From Terriglobales bacterium (GTDB taxonomy: Bacteria > Acidobacteriota > Terriglobia > Bryobacterales > Bryobacteraceae): a stretch of 64,000 nt of DNA. Shown one piece after another: positions 55,879 to 64,000 of this stretch. A program made the position numbers and the translations under genes. The notes beneath the pieces were generated by a model that saw only the letters and a program-made list of their open reading frames with translations, did no database searches and was not told the origin of the DNA. The DNA is taken from assembly GCA_027485675.1 (NCBI GenBank), contig JAIXQP010000030.1, positions 62,001 to 126,000 on the forward strand, given 5' to 3'. Position 1 is the stretch's first letter. Every line of letters begins with the position of its first letter.

Positions 55879-55883
55879 GAGCT

Positions 55884-57254
55884 GTGACCCTCGCACGCGC
55901 CTTCCAGGTTGGGCTGTTCGCCGCCACAGCCTTCCCCTCCCTCGCTCAGCATGTGGAAACTTTGGATCTCTTACAGTTCGCCGCCCCTCCCGGACAACGC
56001 GAGAAGATCAGCGGAGGACTCCAGTTTACGGAAGTCCGGGGCAACAGCTATTGCCGCTTGGCGGTCTTTAGCAGCTTAGCTTCTTCCGGCGACCCCGCGG
56101 CTGATTTCGAACGGGAGTGGACCAACCTGGCCAAAGGACGCGGCACCACCACGCCGACGCCGCCCACCCAAACAGCAAAGGCGCCCAATGGCTGGATCCG
56201 CAGCGATGCCACCGCCGAGGAACAAACACCGTCGGCTGGACGGTATCGGTATCGACTGGTAACCTTCACCGGGAACGGCCGCCGCACCGCCGCTGCCGCC
56301 ATGCTGAACAACGAAGCGCTGTGCCGGGCAAGCGTCGATAATTTCTTCGCGGGACTCACGCCACTGCCACCCGCCGCCGGCCCCACCAACGCCCCGCCGC
56401 CGCCCACGCCCACGCCCACGCCCGCCACCGGCTTCGCCTTCACCACCACCAACTTCGACGACGGCTGGACGGCCACCGAACAAACCGACTGGGTCCGCGC
56501 CGTCAAGGGCAATGCCACCGTACTCATCCACCACGCCCAGCCCGACATCCGGCCCTTCAACAATGTCGATGAAGCCACCGCCCACGTCTGGAATCTCCTC
56601 GTGGCCCCCCGGTACACCAACGTGTCGAATCTCTGGGTGCGGCGCCCCTTCTGGTCCGACGGTGGACCGTTCGGCGCCAAGCACTTCGCCGAAGGGGACC
56701 TGACGGACAAAGCCACGGGCAAACGCGTCCACGTCGCCCTCCACCGCAGCGGCAACGGGCTGCGCTGGCTCGAGTTCATCACCCCCACCCGCGATAGTTT
56801 CTATCAGCAATTCGGCGTGGTGCAGCCGCAGGACGGGACGGATTGGGATCGCCTCGCCTCGGTGGCCAACTGCAACCGCTTTGCCGTTGCCGCGCGGGAC
56901 CTGCCTGGGAAGTGGAAGTCCTCGAGCGGCGCGGCAGTCGAGTATGTGAACATCTACACCGGGAACAGCATGGGCATGGCCTCGGCTTCCAGCACCACCG
57001 AGATAACGTTCCACCCCGATGGCACTTACGTCAGCGTCTACAAAGGCGTCGACGGCGCCAACGGCGTGAACCGCTATGTCGGAGAGACCTTCCGCGGAAC
57101 CACCACCGTCGACCGCTGGGAGATGAAGTTAACCAACCGGTTCAAAGGCGCCACCGACACCTTTGCCGTGCAGTTTGAAGCCGTCAAAGGTGGGCGGATC
57201 CTCCACATGCGCCGCGGCACTGTGGAGGAGCTGCACCTCTTCCGGCTTCCGTAA
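55884..57254 (+). CDS. Secreted two-domain hypothetical protein, 456 aa
   Basis: From GTG 55884, directly after a good promoter. Signal peptide ARAFQVGLFAATAFPSLAQ. An N-terminal domain of about 150 residues is joined by a Pro/Thr-rich linker (PPPPTPTPTPATG, about 173-185) to a C-terminal domain of about 270 residues. The latter ends in a lipocalin-like beta pattern (LPGKWKSSSGAAVEYVN, TEITFHPDGTYVSVYKG, RWEMKLTNRFKGATDTFAVQFEAVKGG). I do not recognise a named family. No coupled neighbours. Confidence 0.78.
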   Translation: MTLARAFQVGLFAATAFPSLAQHVETLDLLQFAAPPGQREKISGGLQFTEVRGNSYCRLAVFSSLASSGDPAADFEREWTNLAKGRGTTTPTPPTQTAKAPNGWIRSDATAEEQTPSAGRYRYRLVTFTGNGRRTAAAAMLNNEALCRASVDNFFAGLTPLPPAAGPTNAPPPPTPTPTPATGFAFTTTNFDDGWTATEQTDWVRAVKGNATVLIHHAQPDIRPFNNVDEATAHVWNLLVAPRYTNVSNLWVRRPFWSDGGPFGAKHFAEGDLTDKATGKRVHVALHRSGNGLRWLEFITPTRDSFYQQFGVVQPQDGTDWDRLASVANCNRFAVAARDLPGKWKSSSGAAVEYVNIYTGNSMGMASASSTTEITFHPDGTYVSVYKGVDGANGVNRYVGETFRGTTTVDRWEMKLTNRFKGATDTFAVQFEAVKGGRILHMRRGTVEELHLFRLP

Positions 57255-57268
57255 CGGCGATGCCGCGA

Positions 57269-60013
57269 TTACTGCGCTAACCCCGCCTTCTTCAGATCCC
57301 CCGCCTTAAAGATACTCAGGGCACTGAAGTCCACATACTTCTTCACGGCGGCGTTTACTTCCTCAGCGGTTAACGCGGCCACCTTCGCCTCCATCTGCGC
57401 GGACCAATCCATCCGCCGGCCATAGAACTCCAATCCGGACAACAGGCCCAGCAACGCCTGGTCCTGCGTCCGCTGCACCTGCTGCGCTTGCAGCCAGGCT
57501 CGCTTCCCCTTGGCCACCTCCTCCGCCGGAAACCCGTCCGTCAGAATCTTTTGGAACTCCTCCTTCACCCCGTTCTCGAGCTTCGTCAGATTTTCCGGCG
57601 CCAGAATGGCAAACACCTGCATCGCCCCGCCGTTCTCCTTCGTACCGGCCATCAGGCTCGAACCGGCGCCATAACTCCAGCCCTCTTTCTGACGCAGCCG
57701 GTTGAACAGCCGCGAATCGGCGTTCTGCCCGAACAGGTAATTGGCGAACAAAATCGCCGGATAGCCCGGGTCTTCGTCGGTCAAGGCAATATTCATCCCC
57801 GCCATAAACATCGCGTTGGCTTTGTCCGGCGTGTTGATCGTCTGGTTCACCGCCGCCACCTTTTGATACACATTCGGAACGCGCGTAAACCCTTTGGGCG
57901 ACTTCCAATCGCCCAGCAGACCGCGCAACTGCGTCTCCACCGCGGCCGGATCAAAGTCACCCACCAACGTGATCACCCCACCGCTCGTGCCGCCGAAAAA
58001 CTGCTGGTGAAACTGCTTGGCGTCTTCGAGCTTAGCCGCCTTGATCGCGGTAATGCTCTCCGCAAACGTCTTCACCCCGCGGACATCACCCTCCGGGTAC
58101 GGGCGCAAGTGCTTGCTCAGCATCACCCCGGCCACCGCCTGGGGCTCGCGCAGGTTGGCTTCGTAGCTCGACAGAATCGCCTGTTTCAGCGTTTCGAACT
58201 CCCGCTCCTCAAAACTCGGCTGCCGCAACACCTCCACGGCCAGGCTCAACGCCCCCGCCAGGTTCTCGCGCGTCGTCTCCACGCTGGCCGTGCCGGAAGT
58301 CGCCCCGCCCCCCGCATTCAGGCGCAGTTTCAGCTTGTCCGCTTCGTCCTGAATCTGTTGCCGCGTCTTCGTCTTCGTGCCGCGCATCAACATAGACCAC
58401 GCCAGGGACGCGTTTTCGCCCGTGCCAAACAGCGACTTCTCATCGCCCATCCGCAGTGTGATCCGGCCGTAGACCGTGTTGCCCCGGTTCTTCTTCGGCA
58501 TCATCACCAGCTTCATGCCGTTCGGCAGTGTCACGCGCTTGGTACGGCTCTCGATATTCGCCGGAGTCGGGTCGAACACCTCACCTGCTGCCATCGCCGC
58601 CCTGCCCTTGTAGTTCGTCACCAGGTTCGTAAAGTCCGGCGGCGGGGGAATCTCCGCCCGGTCTGGCTTCTCCACCGGCATGAACGTTCCAACCGTGCGG
58701 TTGTCTTCTTTCAGATACGCCTTGGCCACCCGCTGCACATCCTCGGGAGTTACCTGCTGCAACCGGTCGCGGGAGACAAACAGCATGCGCCAGTCGGCCA
58801 TCGAAGCCAGATCGCTCAACGAAATCGCAATCTGCTGCGAGTTGGTCATCATCAGTTCGATCTGCTTGCTCAGGTTATTCTTGGCGCGTTCCACCTCTTC
58901 CTTGCTCGGCGGTTCCTTCAGCACCCCTTCCAAGGTGGCGAACATCGCGCGCTTGGCTTCGTCCAGAGACTGATCCTTGCGCAACTGGGAACCGAACATC
59001 AGCAGCCCCGGGTCCGCCCCCTGCATGCCGAATCCGAAAATCCCCGCTGCCTTCTTGGTCTCCACCATCGCTTTGTAGAGGCGGCCGGAGGGATTGTTAC
59101 TCAGCACGCTCGAGAGCACTTCGAGCGCCTCGGAATCGGGATGAATGCCAGAAGGGATGTGATACGCCGCCAGCAGCAACTGCACGTCCCCGACGCGGCG
59201 CACGGTCACCGTCCGCTCCCCATCCTGCGTCGGTTCGGAGGTCCAAATTTTTTCGAGCTTCCGCTCCGGCCGCGGGATCGCCCCAAAGTTCTTGGCCACT
59301 AAACTCAGCGCCTTGGCCTCATCGAACTTCCCGGCAATCACCAGCACCGCGTTATCAGGCTGGTAGTACTTGCGGTAGAACGCCTGCAACCGTTCAATCG
59401 GCACGTTCTCGATGTCCGCCCGCGACCCAATCGTCGTCTTGCCGTAGTTGTGCCACTCGTAGGCCGCCGCCTGGGTCCGCTGCATCAGCACCTGCATCGG
59501 GCTATTCTCGCCGGCTTCAAACTCGTTGCGGACGACGGTCATCTCCTTGTCCAGGTCGCTTTTGGAGATCAGGGCGTTCACCATCCGGTCGGCCTCTAAC
59601 TCAATCGCCCACTGCAGGTTTTCCTCGGTGGCATTCACGGTTTCGAAGTAGTTGGTCCGATCGAGCCAGGTCGTGCCGTTGAACTGCGCCCCGTGGTCGG
59701 TCATCTCTTTGATGATGTTGCCCCGGTTCTTCGTCGGCTTGAAGACCATGTGTTCGAGCAGATGGGCCATCCCCGTCTCGCCGTAGTTTTCGTGCTTGGA
59801 ACCGACCAGGTACGTGATATTCACGGTCAGTTTCGGGCTCGAAGCATCCGGAAACAGGAGCAATCGCATTCCATTGTCCAGGCGATATTCGGTAATGCCT
59901 TCTACCGTCGCCAGCTTCTGGACGCCGCCGGGTAGGGCAGGCTGCCCCAGCAGCATTCCGGCCAACAGGGGGATCAGGCAACAAGGCGCCGCAAGAGGAG
60001 TTCTTAGGTTCAT
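57269..60013 (-). CDS. M16-family zinc peptidase, two-domain (pitrilysin-like)
   Basis: 914 residues from ATG 60013; an upstream in-frame start at 60070 is less likely because a signal peptide follows the ATG (NLRTPLAAPCCLIPLLAGMLLGQ). The first half has the inverted zinc motif H84-x-x-E87-H88 in MAHLLEHMVFKPT with the downstream Glu in IELEADRM. The second half (about 500-910) repeats the fold without HxxEH, as expected for the inactive partner domain (RITLRMGDEKSLFGTGENASLAWSMLMRG). It ends GDLKKAGLAQ. Extracytoplasmic peptide-degrading enzyme. Confidence 0.93.
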   Translation of the reverse strand: MNLRTPLAAPCCLIPLLAGMLLGQPALPGGVQKLATVEGITEYRLDNGMRLLLFPDASSPKLTVNITYLVGSKHENYGETGMAHLLEHMVFKPTKNRGNIIKEMTDHGAQFNGTTWLDRTNYFETVNATEENLQWAIELEADRMVNALISKSDLDKEMTVVRNEFEAGENSPMQVLMQRTQAAAYEWHNYGKTTIGSRADIENVPIERLQAFYRKYYQPDNAVLVIAGKFDEAKALSLVAKNFGAIPRPERKLEKIWTSEPTQDGERTVTVRRVGDVQLLLAAYHIPSGIHPDSEALEVLSSVLSNNPSGRLYKAMVETKKAAGIFGFGMQGADPGLLMFGSQLRKDQSLDEAKRAMFATLEGVLKEPPSKEEVERAKNNLSKQIELMMTNSQQIAISLSDLASMADWRMLFVSRDRLQQVTPEDVQRVAKAYLKEDNRTVGTFMPVEKPDRAEIPPPPDFTNLVTNYKGRAAMAAGEVFDPTPANIESRTKRVTLPNGMKLVMMPKKNRGNTVYGRITLRMGDEKSLFGTGENASLAWSMLMRGTKTKTRQQIQDEADKLKLRLNAGGGATSGTASVETTRENLAGALSLAVEVLRQPSFEEREFETLKQAILSSYEANLREPQAVAGVMLSKHLRPYPEGDVRGVKTFAESITAIKAAKLEDAKQFHQQFFGGTSGGVITLVGDFDPAAVETQLRGLLGDWKSPKGFTRVPNVYQKVAAVNQTINTPDKANAMFMAGMNIALTDEDPGYPAILFANYLFGQNADSRLFNRLRQKEGWSYGAGSSLMAGTKENGGAMQVFAILAPENLTKLENGVKEEFQKILTDGFPAEEVAKGKRAWLQAQQVQRTQDQALLGLLSGLEFYGRRMDWSAQMEAKVAALTAEEVNAAVKKYVDFSALSIFKAGDLKKAGLAQ

Positions 60014-60093
60014 AGTCGTTACTTCTCTGACGTCAAGTATCGCCGATTTCGCCCTACCTTTCGGTCGCACGCCTTGCCTGGAAACGTAAGAAT

Positions 60094-60336
60094 TTACAGG
60101 AACGAGATCTCGAGGAAGGCGGCGGGGAGTCCAAGGCAGAGAGCAACCGGCTTATCCCCAGCGCGCGGAGTTGCCGCCGCAAGGGCATCCGCAAACAAGT
60201 CCAGTGCCTGGTCAACGCCCGCGTCCTCGTAGCGCCCGGCGCTAGCCAGGTGCGCGATCTGGACCACGATATCCTTCGCCTCCAGCGGTACGTTTTCAAG
60301 GAACGTGCGGGCCTGTTTGGGGTCGATATTCAGCAT
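60094..60336 (-). CDS. Small hypothetical protein, about 80 aa
   Basis: Possible gene from ATG 60336 (GTG 60348 is an alternative). The product is helical and contains KQARTFLENVPLEAKDIVVQIAHLASAGRYEDAG and a hydrophobic end. No family recognised. It fills a stretch that would otherwise be empty and has reasonable codon use, but there is no coupled neighbour or ribosome site to confirm it. Confidence 0.4.
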   Translation of the reverse strand: MLNIDPKQARTFLENVPLEAKDIVVQIAHLASAGRYEDAGVDQALDLFADALAAATPRAGDKPVALCLGLPAAFLEISFL

Positions 60337-60559
60337 GCCCGGCGCCACGGGCCATCGCGCGAATCACCTACCCGTTCAGCGGATTGACCCCGCAAAACGC
60401 TACTAGCCGGCCCGCCGGCCCAAAAGATGGCAGCGGCCTCCTGGTCCCGAGGCAAGGTAGCTCCGGGATCATCCGCCAGCCGGACGATCCTTACGAATCG
60501 GGTTCGTTCGAGAATCGCGGGTCCTTCGTCGCCAGAAGCATTGTAGGACGATAGATCTC

Positions 60560-61039
60560 ATGGACCTCACCGCGCAACTCCCAGAACATCAGTGGCTACA
60601 GCAAATGGCCGGAACTTGGACCTACGAATCCGAGGTCAAAATGGCGCCGGACGAACCGCCCAGGAAAAGTAGCGGAACGGAGCTCGTCCGTGCCGTTGGC
60701 GATTTCTGGATCCTGGCTGAGGGGCAGGGCACGATGCCGGATGGCAAGCCAGCCACCATGGTCATTACGGCCGGATACGACACCGCGTTGAAGCGGTTCG
60801 TCGCAACATGGTTCGGGTCGATGATGACGAGACTGTGGGTCTACGAATGTTCGAAAGAAGGGAACACGTTAAACATGGATGCTGAAGGCCCCAGCATGGC
60901 GGGCGATGGAACCACCGCGCTGTACCGGGATTCGATCGAAATCATTGACGCCGATAACAGAACCTTCCGTTCGCAGATGCGCAATCCTGACGGAAGCTGG
61001 ATGCAGTTCATGACCATACGCTACTGCCGGGTGCAGTAG
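60560..61039 (+). CDS. DUF1579-family protein
   Basis: 159 residues from ATG 60560; AGGA lies 11 bases upstream. The family pattern is clear: EHQWLQQMAGTWTYESEV at the N-terminus, then GDFWILAEGQGTMPDGKPATMVITAGYDTALKRFVATWFGSMMTRLWVYEC, and ending MQFMTIRYCRVQ. DUF1579 proteins are lipocalin-like barrels of unknown function, common in soil bacteria. No operon partner. Confidence 0.9.
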   Translation: MDLTAQLPEHQWLQQMAGTWTYESEVKMAPDEPPRKSSGTELVRAVGDFWILAEGQGTMPDGKPATMVITAGYDTALKRFVATWFGSMMTRLWVYECSKEGNTLNMDAEGPSMAGDGTTALYRDSIEIIDADNRTFRSQMRNPDGSWMQFMTIRYCRVQ

Positions 61040-61167
61040 CGGCATCGCGGCCGCGGGGCCCCGAATCCCTAGCCAGGTTCAAGGAAATGGAAGCTCCGCC
61101 CCCATCGGCAGTCCCGAACCTGGCGATTCCCGCAGCTTCCCCACCGGGCAGGATCCCCCGGCCCAGC

Positions 61168-62229
61168 CTAGCGCCGTTGGAAACCCACCGCCTGCAAAGC
61201 ACCCAAATCAACCCGCCCTGCCAGCGCCGGCCCTTCCGCCTCGAGAGCCTGCCGGGCTCTCTGTTCCGCCGCCTTGGCCTCCGGCTTCCGATGCAGCCGG
61301 CGCAAGATCATCGCCTGAAGCGACAAAACGTGACTCAGCCTTGGGTAACCAACGCCCGCCCGCGATTCGACCAGGGAGAGTAACACTTCGGTCACTTCGG
61401 CGGCCTGCCCGGTGGCGCCCGATTTCCAGAAACTCTGCGCCAAATTCAACAACAGGGACGGATCCAGGTCCCGCTGCTCCCCCCCGCCCGCTTGCAAACC
61501 CTCCCGAAACTGCGCCCAACTCCGCTGGCTCTGCCCAAAGTAACTCCCGGTCTCGGCCGTCCGGCTTTCCTTGTGCGTGAGTAGCCCCAGGTCGTTCGTC
61601 ACCAGAATCGTCTGCAAGACGTGGTTTCTACCTGCTTTCGGGTTCGCAATCGCCAAAAACTTCCGGTAGCTCTCTTCCGCCTCCTGGTGCCGATTCAGCG
61701 TCATTCTCACGTTCCCGAGGTTGTAGTGCAGCTGAATGAGCGCCGGACTCGCGGGCCCCGCAAACCGCTCGATCAGGCCGGCGGACCGGACCAATGTCTG
61801 GTGCGACTCGGCGAGACGGCCGTCGTCCCACAGCAGCGTAGCAAGATTGTTCATAGTGGTCGCCGCATGCAGGCTGAACCTCTCACCCGACCGCTCCCAG
61901 TCGGCGATCGATTGCTTGTAGTAACGGTAGGCCCGGGCGACTTGGTGCTGCTCCTGGTTCAACGTGCCCAGGTCGTTGTAGATATAAGCCAGAACGTGTC
62001 CGGGCGCCTCGTCAGCATGAAGCTCGACGAACTTGAGGAGCAACCGTTCCGCCTCCGCCGGTTGTCCTTGCTTCCGCAGCCGGTCCGCACCCAGGCGAGT
62101 CTGCTCTCCTACCTTGCCCAGTGCCGCCCCGCTCGTGGCAACGCCGGGAGTTGGCCCGTCAGCGCCACGCAGCGAATACGTCCAAAGTCCAGTCATCAGG
62201 ATCAGTAAAGTAGCCGTTTGGGGTTTCAT
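61168..62229 (-). CDS. Exported tetratricopeptide-repeat protein
   Basis: 353 residues from ATG 62229; an earlier TTG start would add 16 residues before the signal peptide (MKPQTATLLILMTGLWTYSL). Several TPR units: LGADRLRKQGQPAEAERLLLKFVELHADEAPG, YIYNDLGTLNQEQHQVARAYRYYKQSIADWE, MNNLATLLWDDGRLAESHQTLV, HYNLGNVRMTLNRHQEAEESYRKFL. TPR proteins of this kind lie beside ECF sigma factor/kinase pairs in Acidobacteria and may belong to that signalling unit. It diverges from the sigma gene. Confidence 0.88.
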   Translation of the reverse strand: MKPQTATLLILMTGLWTYSLRGADGPTPGVATSGAALGKVGEQTRLGADRLRKQGQPAEAERLLLKFVELHADEAPGHVLAYIYNDLGTLNQEQHQVARAYRYYKQSIADWERSGERFSLHAATTMNNLATLLWDDGRLAESHQTLVRSAGLIERFAGPASPALIQLHYNLGNVRMTLNRHQEAEESYRKFLAIANPKAGRNHVLQTILVTNDLGLLTHKESRTAETGSYFGQSQRSWAQFREGLQAGGGEQRDLDPSLLLNLAQSFWKSGATGQAAEVTEVLLSLVESRAGVGYPRLSHVLSLQAMILRRLHRKPEAKAAEQRARQALEAEGPALAGRVDLGALQAVGFQRR

Positions 62230-62350
62230 AGAGAGGGTTCCGCCATCGAAGGCGGAAACTAGGGCCCTCACACACAAACCGGCTCAGATTTTTTTGACCA
62301 CCCTCCGCCTGCGGTGTAGCATACTGGTTCAGGCTTACCGCGGCCGCGAG

Positions 62351-62920
62351 ATGAATACCGTCACGCGATTACTGATTCGATGGCGGCAGGGCGATACGGC
62401 CGGCCGCGATGAGCTGTTTCAGGCCGTACAGCATGAGCTGCACCGGATCGCCTACCGGTATATGCAGAGGGAACGCGATGGGCACCTTCTCCAGGCCACC
62501 GCTCTTGTCAATGAAGCCTACCTGCGGCTCATCGATCAACCCGAAGCGAACTGGCAAAACCGCGCCCATTTCTTTGCCATTTCCGCCCACCTCATGCGGC
62601 AGATCCTGGTCGACCACGCCCGCGGCTCCGCGGCGCATAAGCGCGGCGGAGCCCTCCTCCACTTGCCCTTGGACGAAGGTCTCCACCTTGCACCGGAAAA
62701 GTCCAAAGAGCTTCTGGCGCTCGATGAAGCCCTCACCGCCTTAGCTCTGGTCGATCGCCGGAAGGCGGACGTGGTCGAGCTGCGCTACTTCGGCGGACTC
62801 GAGGTGGAAGAGGTCGCCGAACTGCTTAAAGTCCATCCCAATACCGTAATTCGCGACTGGCGGCTCGCCAAAGCGTGGCTGAAACGGAAAATCGATACCG
62901 CGGATCGAACGGCATCCTAG
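62351..62920 (+). CDS. ECF sigma factor, TIGR02999-like
   Basis: 189 residues from ATG 62351. The pattern LLIRWRQGDTAGRDELFQAVQHELHRIAYRYMQRE, LLQATALVNEAYLRLIDQ, NRAHFFAISAHLMRQILVDHARG, and KRGG in region 2 is that of the acidobacterial/planctomycete ECF group often linked to Ser/Thr kinases. Region 4 is ALVDRRKADVVELRYFGGLEVEEVAELLKVHPNTVIRDWRLAKAWLKR. It faces a kinase gene tail to tail, with interlocked CTAG stops (62917-62920). No anti-sigma gene is visible. Confidence 0.93.
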   Translation: MNTVTRLLIRWRQGDTAGRDELFQAVQHELHRIAYRYMQRERDGHLLQATALVNEAYLRLIDQPEANWQNRAHFFAISAHLMRQILVDHARGSAAHKRGGALLHLPLDEGLHLAPEKSKELLALDEALTALALVDRRKADVVELRYFGGLEVEEVAELLKVHPNTVIRDWRLAKAWLKRKIDTADRTAS

Positions 62921-64000
62921 CGTCTGGCCACCCGCTCCGCCACCAACTGCTGGATCCGCTCCATATTACGCGGCACCCGGAAACTCGCCTTCCCCTCGAC
63001 GCGAATAAGCTCAAACGGCGTAATCCGGCCCGTCAACTGCGGATACCGCCGCGTCACCCCCGCAAGCCATCGCTGCTGCGACTGCTGCGACCAGTCCCGG
63101 GAATAGACGACGAAGTGCATCGCGCCGTTCGAGTTCGCCAAATAACCTAACAGAGACTCCATCTTGTCGCGTCCAATTCGGGTCAACCGCCGGTACAGCT
63201 CCTCGTCAGTCGCCGGGTCCGCTTGCGGCGTTTTCACAAGCGGGTCCGGCGAAAACTCGAACGCGAGGGCATGGACGAACGCCGAGCGATGAATCAGAAT
63301 CAAAGCCGGCGACCGCTTGAGAATCTGGTCCTCGCGGTTCCATTCGACGCTGAGCGTTTCCTTCTGGAATACCGCCGGCAGCCCGGAGAGTCCGTTCGAA
63401 AGATCGTCCGCGTTCGTTCCGCTTTGGTGCCGGGTTTCGTCGTCATAGACCCCGGAAGGCGCCGATGTATCCATCAGCATAACGACGGGGGTTGTCAAAT
63501 CCACACGGTCCCGGAAGAACCCAACCAGCGCCACGGTCAGCAGAAGCAATCCGGCCGCGAAAACCGCGGTGCGAACGGGTTTCCGGGACGCTGCCGCCGG
63601 CGGCGCCATCAGGTTCCCCTGCTGTGCGATCCACCGCAGCTCATCTCGCAGGTCAGCGGCAGTCTGCCAGCGAGTTTCGGGGTCCTTCGCCATGCATTTA
63701 TGGATCACCCGCGCCAGTGCGGGCGACACTCGTGGCTGAACTTCGGAAATCGGCGGCGGATCGTCCTTCAGAATCGACGCCATCAGCGTGATCGAACTCG
63801 TCGCCTGAAAGGCGGGAGTTCCCGCGATCACCTCATAAAGAACCAGGCCGAAGGCGTAAATGTCCGTCCGCTCGCTCGCCGGCCGGCCCTCGAGCTGTTC
63901 GGGTCCGAGGTAGCGCAACGTGCCGGGAATCTGGTGCTCCGTGGTGATCGTGTCCGATCCGGTGGGCTCCCCTCCCACCGGATCCGTTCGTTTTGCAATG
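62917..64000 (-). CDS. Membrane Ser/Thr protein kinase (5' end beyond window)
   Basis: The frame is open to base 64000. The visible N-terminal edge reads IAKRTD, the IAK that follows DFG in Ser/Thr kinases, so HRD and DFG lie just outside. Visible kinase parts: GTLRYLGPEQL (the APE-like PEQ), DIYAFGLVLYEVI, and KCMAKDPETRWQTAADLRDEL (Arg of subdomain XI). One membrane helix follows (AVFAAGLLLLTVALVGFF), then an extracytoplasmic domain of about 200 residues of unknown fold. Such receptors pair with ECF sigma factors of the group encoded next door. About 360 codons are visible. Confidence 0.9.
   Translation of the reverse strand, partial: IAKRTDPVGGEPTGSDTITTEHQIPGTLRYLGPEQLEGRPASERTDIYAFGLVLYEVIAGTPAFQATSSITLMASILKDDPPPISEVQPRVSPALARVIHKCMAKDPETRWQTAADLRDELRWIAQQGNLMAPPAAASRKPVRTAVFAAGLLLLTVALVGFFRDRVDLTTPVVMLMDTSAPSGVYDDETRHQSGTNADDLSNGLSGLPAVFQKETLSVEWNREDQILKRSPALILIHRSAFVHALAFEFSPDPLVKTPQADPATDEELYRRLTRIGRDKMESLLGYLANSNGAMHFVVYSRDWSQQSQQRWLAGVTRRYPQLTGRITPFELIRVEGKASFRVPRNMERIQQLVAERVARR

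Larger units (their letters stand above)
55379..55883. other. 505-base region without intact gene, containing hairpins and a gene remnant
   Basis: Contains, in order, a hairpin before the 197-aa gene (55392-55408), an imperfect long inverted repeat (55542-55591), a decayed M3 peptidase 3' fragment (55650-55810) and a promoter (55850-55878). I see no intact coding frame or RNA gene. Confidence 0.6.

Overview
The window is high-GC, gene-dense bacterial DNA with no rRNA, tRNA, CRISPR array or insertion sequence that I can see. The gene content points to the Acidobacteriota, probably the Solibacter/Bryobacter group. It carries two proteins with the Solibacter-type C-terminal domain (TIGR03437), a DUF1549/DUF1553 + DUF1501 pair, a sulfatase, a PEP-CTERM protein, two ECF sigma factors (one beside a Ser/Thr kinase) and futalosine-pathway menaquinone genes. 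This placement is inference from gene families, not from a marker tree.

Layout. 1-8.7 kb, mostly minus strand: topA (cut by the left edge) and dprA, two small hypotheticals, a sulfatase coupled to an NHL-repeat/TIGR03437 secreted protein, and an exported hypothetical. 8.7-18.6 kb, plus strand: a glycan-type cluster with an alpha/alpha-barrel protein, a fused GT2-GT4 glycosyltransferase, 6-phosphogluconate dehydrogenase and an AGE-family epimerase; then a HAD phosphatase and a methyltransferase, with an HDOD protein on the minus strand between. 19-24.2 kb: DUF1549/DUF1553 and DUF1501 proteins, ychF and an exported hypothetical. 24.2-28.7 kb: mqnP-mqnE (menaquinone), a DUF192 lipoprotein with larB, and a RodZ-like membrane HTH protein. 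28.7-31.8 kb: a GT2, two methyltransferases and a cupin. 32-42.3 kb: PEP-CTERM protein, ECF sigma factor, msrP, PspC protein, LD-carboxypeptidase, glgB, adenosine deaminase-like enzyme, sialidase-like protein, NUDIX hydrolase, cysE and a solitary nuoA. 42.4-49.1 kb: a TIGR03437 protein, an alanyl-tRNA editing protein, and a minus-strand operon of Lhr-like helicase, PdeM nuclease, PIN toxin and antitoxin. 49.2-64 kb: a 1203-residue secreted repeat protein, an M3 peptidase followed by a decayed copy of its own 3' end, an M16 peptidase, a DUF1579 protein, a TPR protein, and an ECF sigma factor facing a Ser/Thr kinase cut by the right edge.

Two architectural features recur. Genes in the same direction are chained by 1-4 base start/stop overlaps (ATGA, GTGA, TTGA, TAATG), and convergent neighbours nearly always overlap at their 3' ends, sometimes with interlocked CTAG stops. 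Many operon-leading genes show a TAnnnT-type -10 hexamer exactly six bases before the start codon, usually without a Shine-Dalgarno sequence. That is the signature expected of leaderless mRNAs and it decides several TTG/GTG starts here. I did not find a convincing new defence or mobile system. The strongest unusual items are the leaderless promoter set, doubly interrupted and repeated Solibacter-type secreted domains, the decayed M3 duplicate, a toxin-antitoxin pair inside a DNA-repair operon, and a strand-composition switch near 36-42 kb that ignores gene direction.
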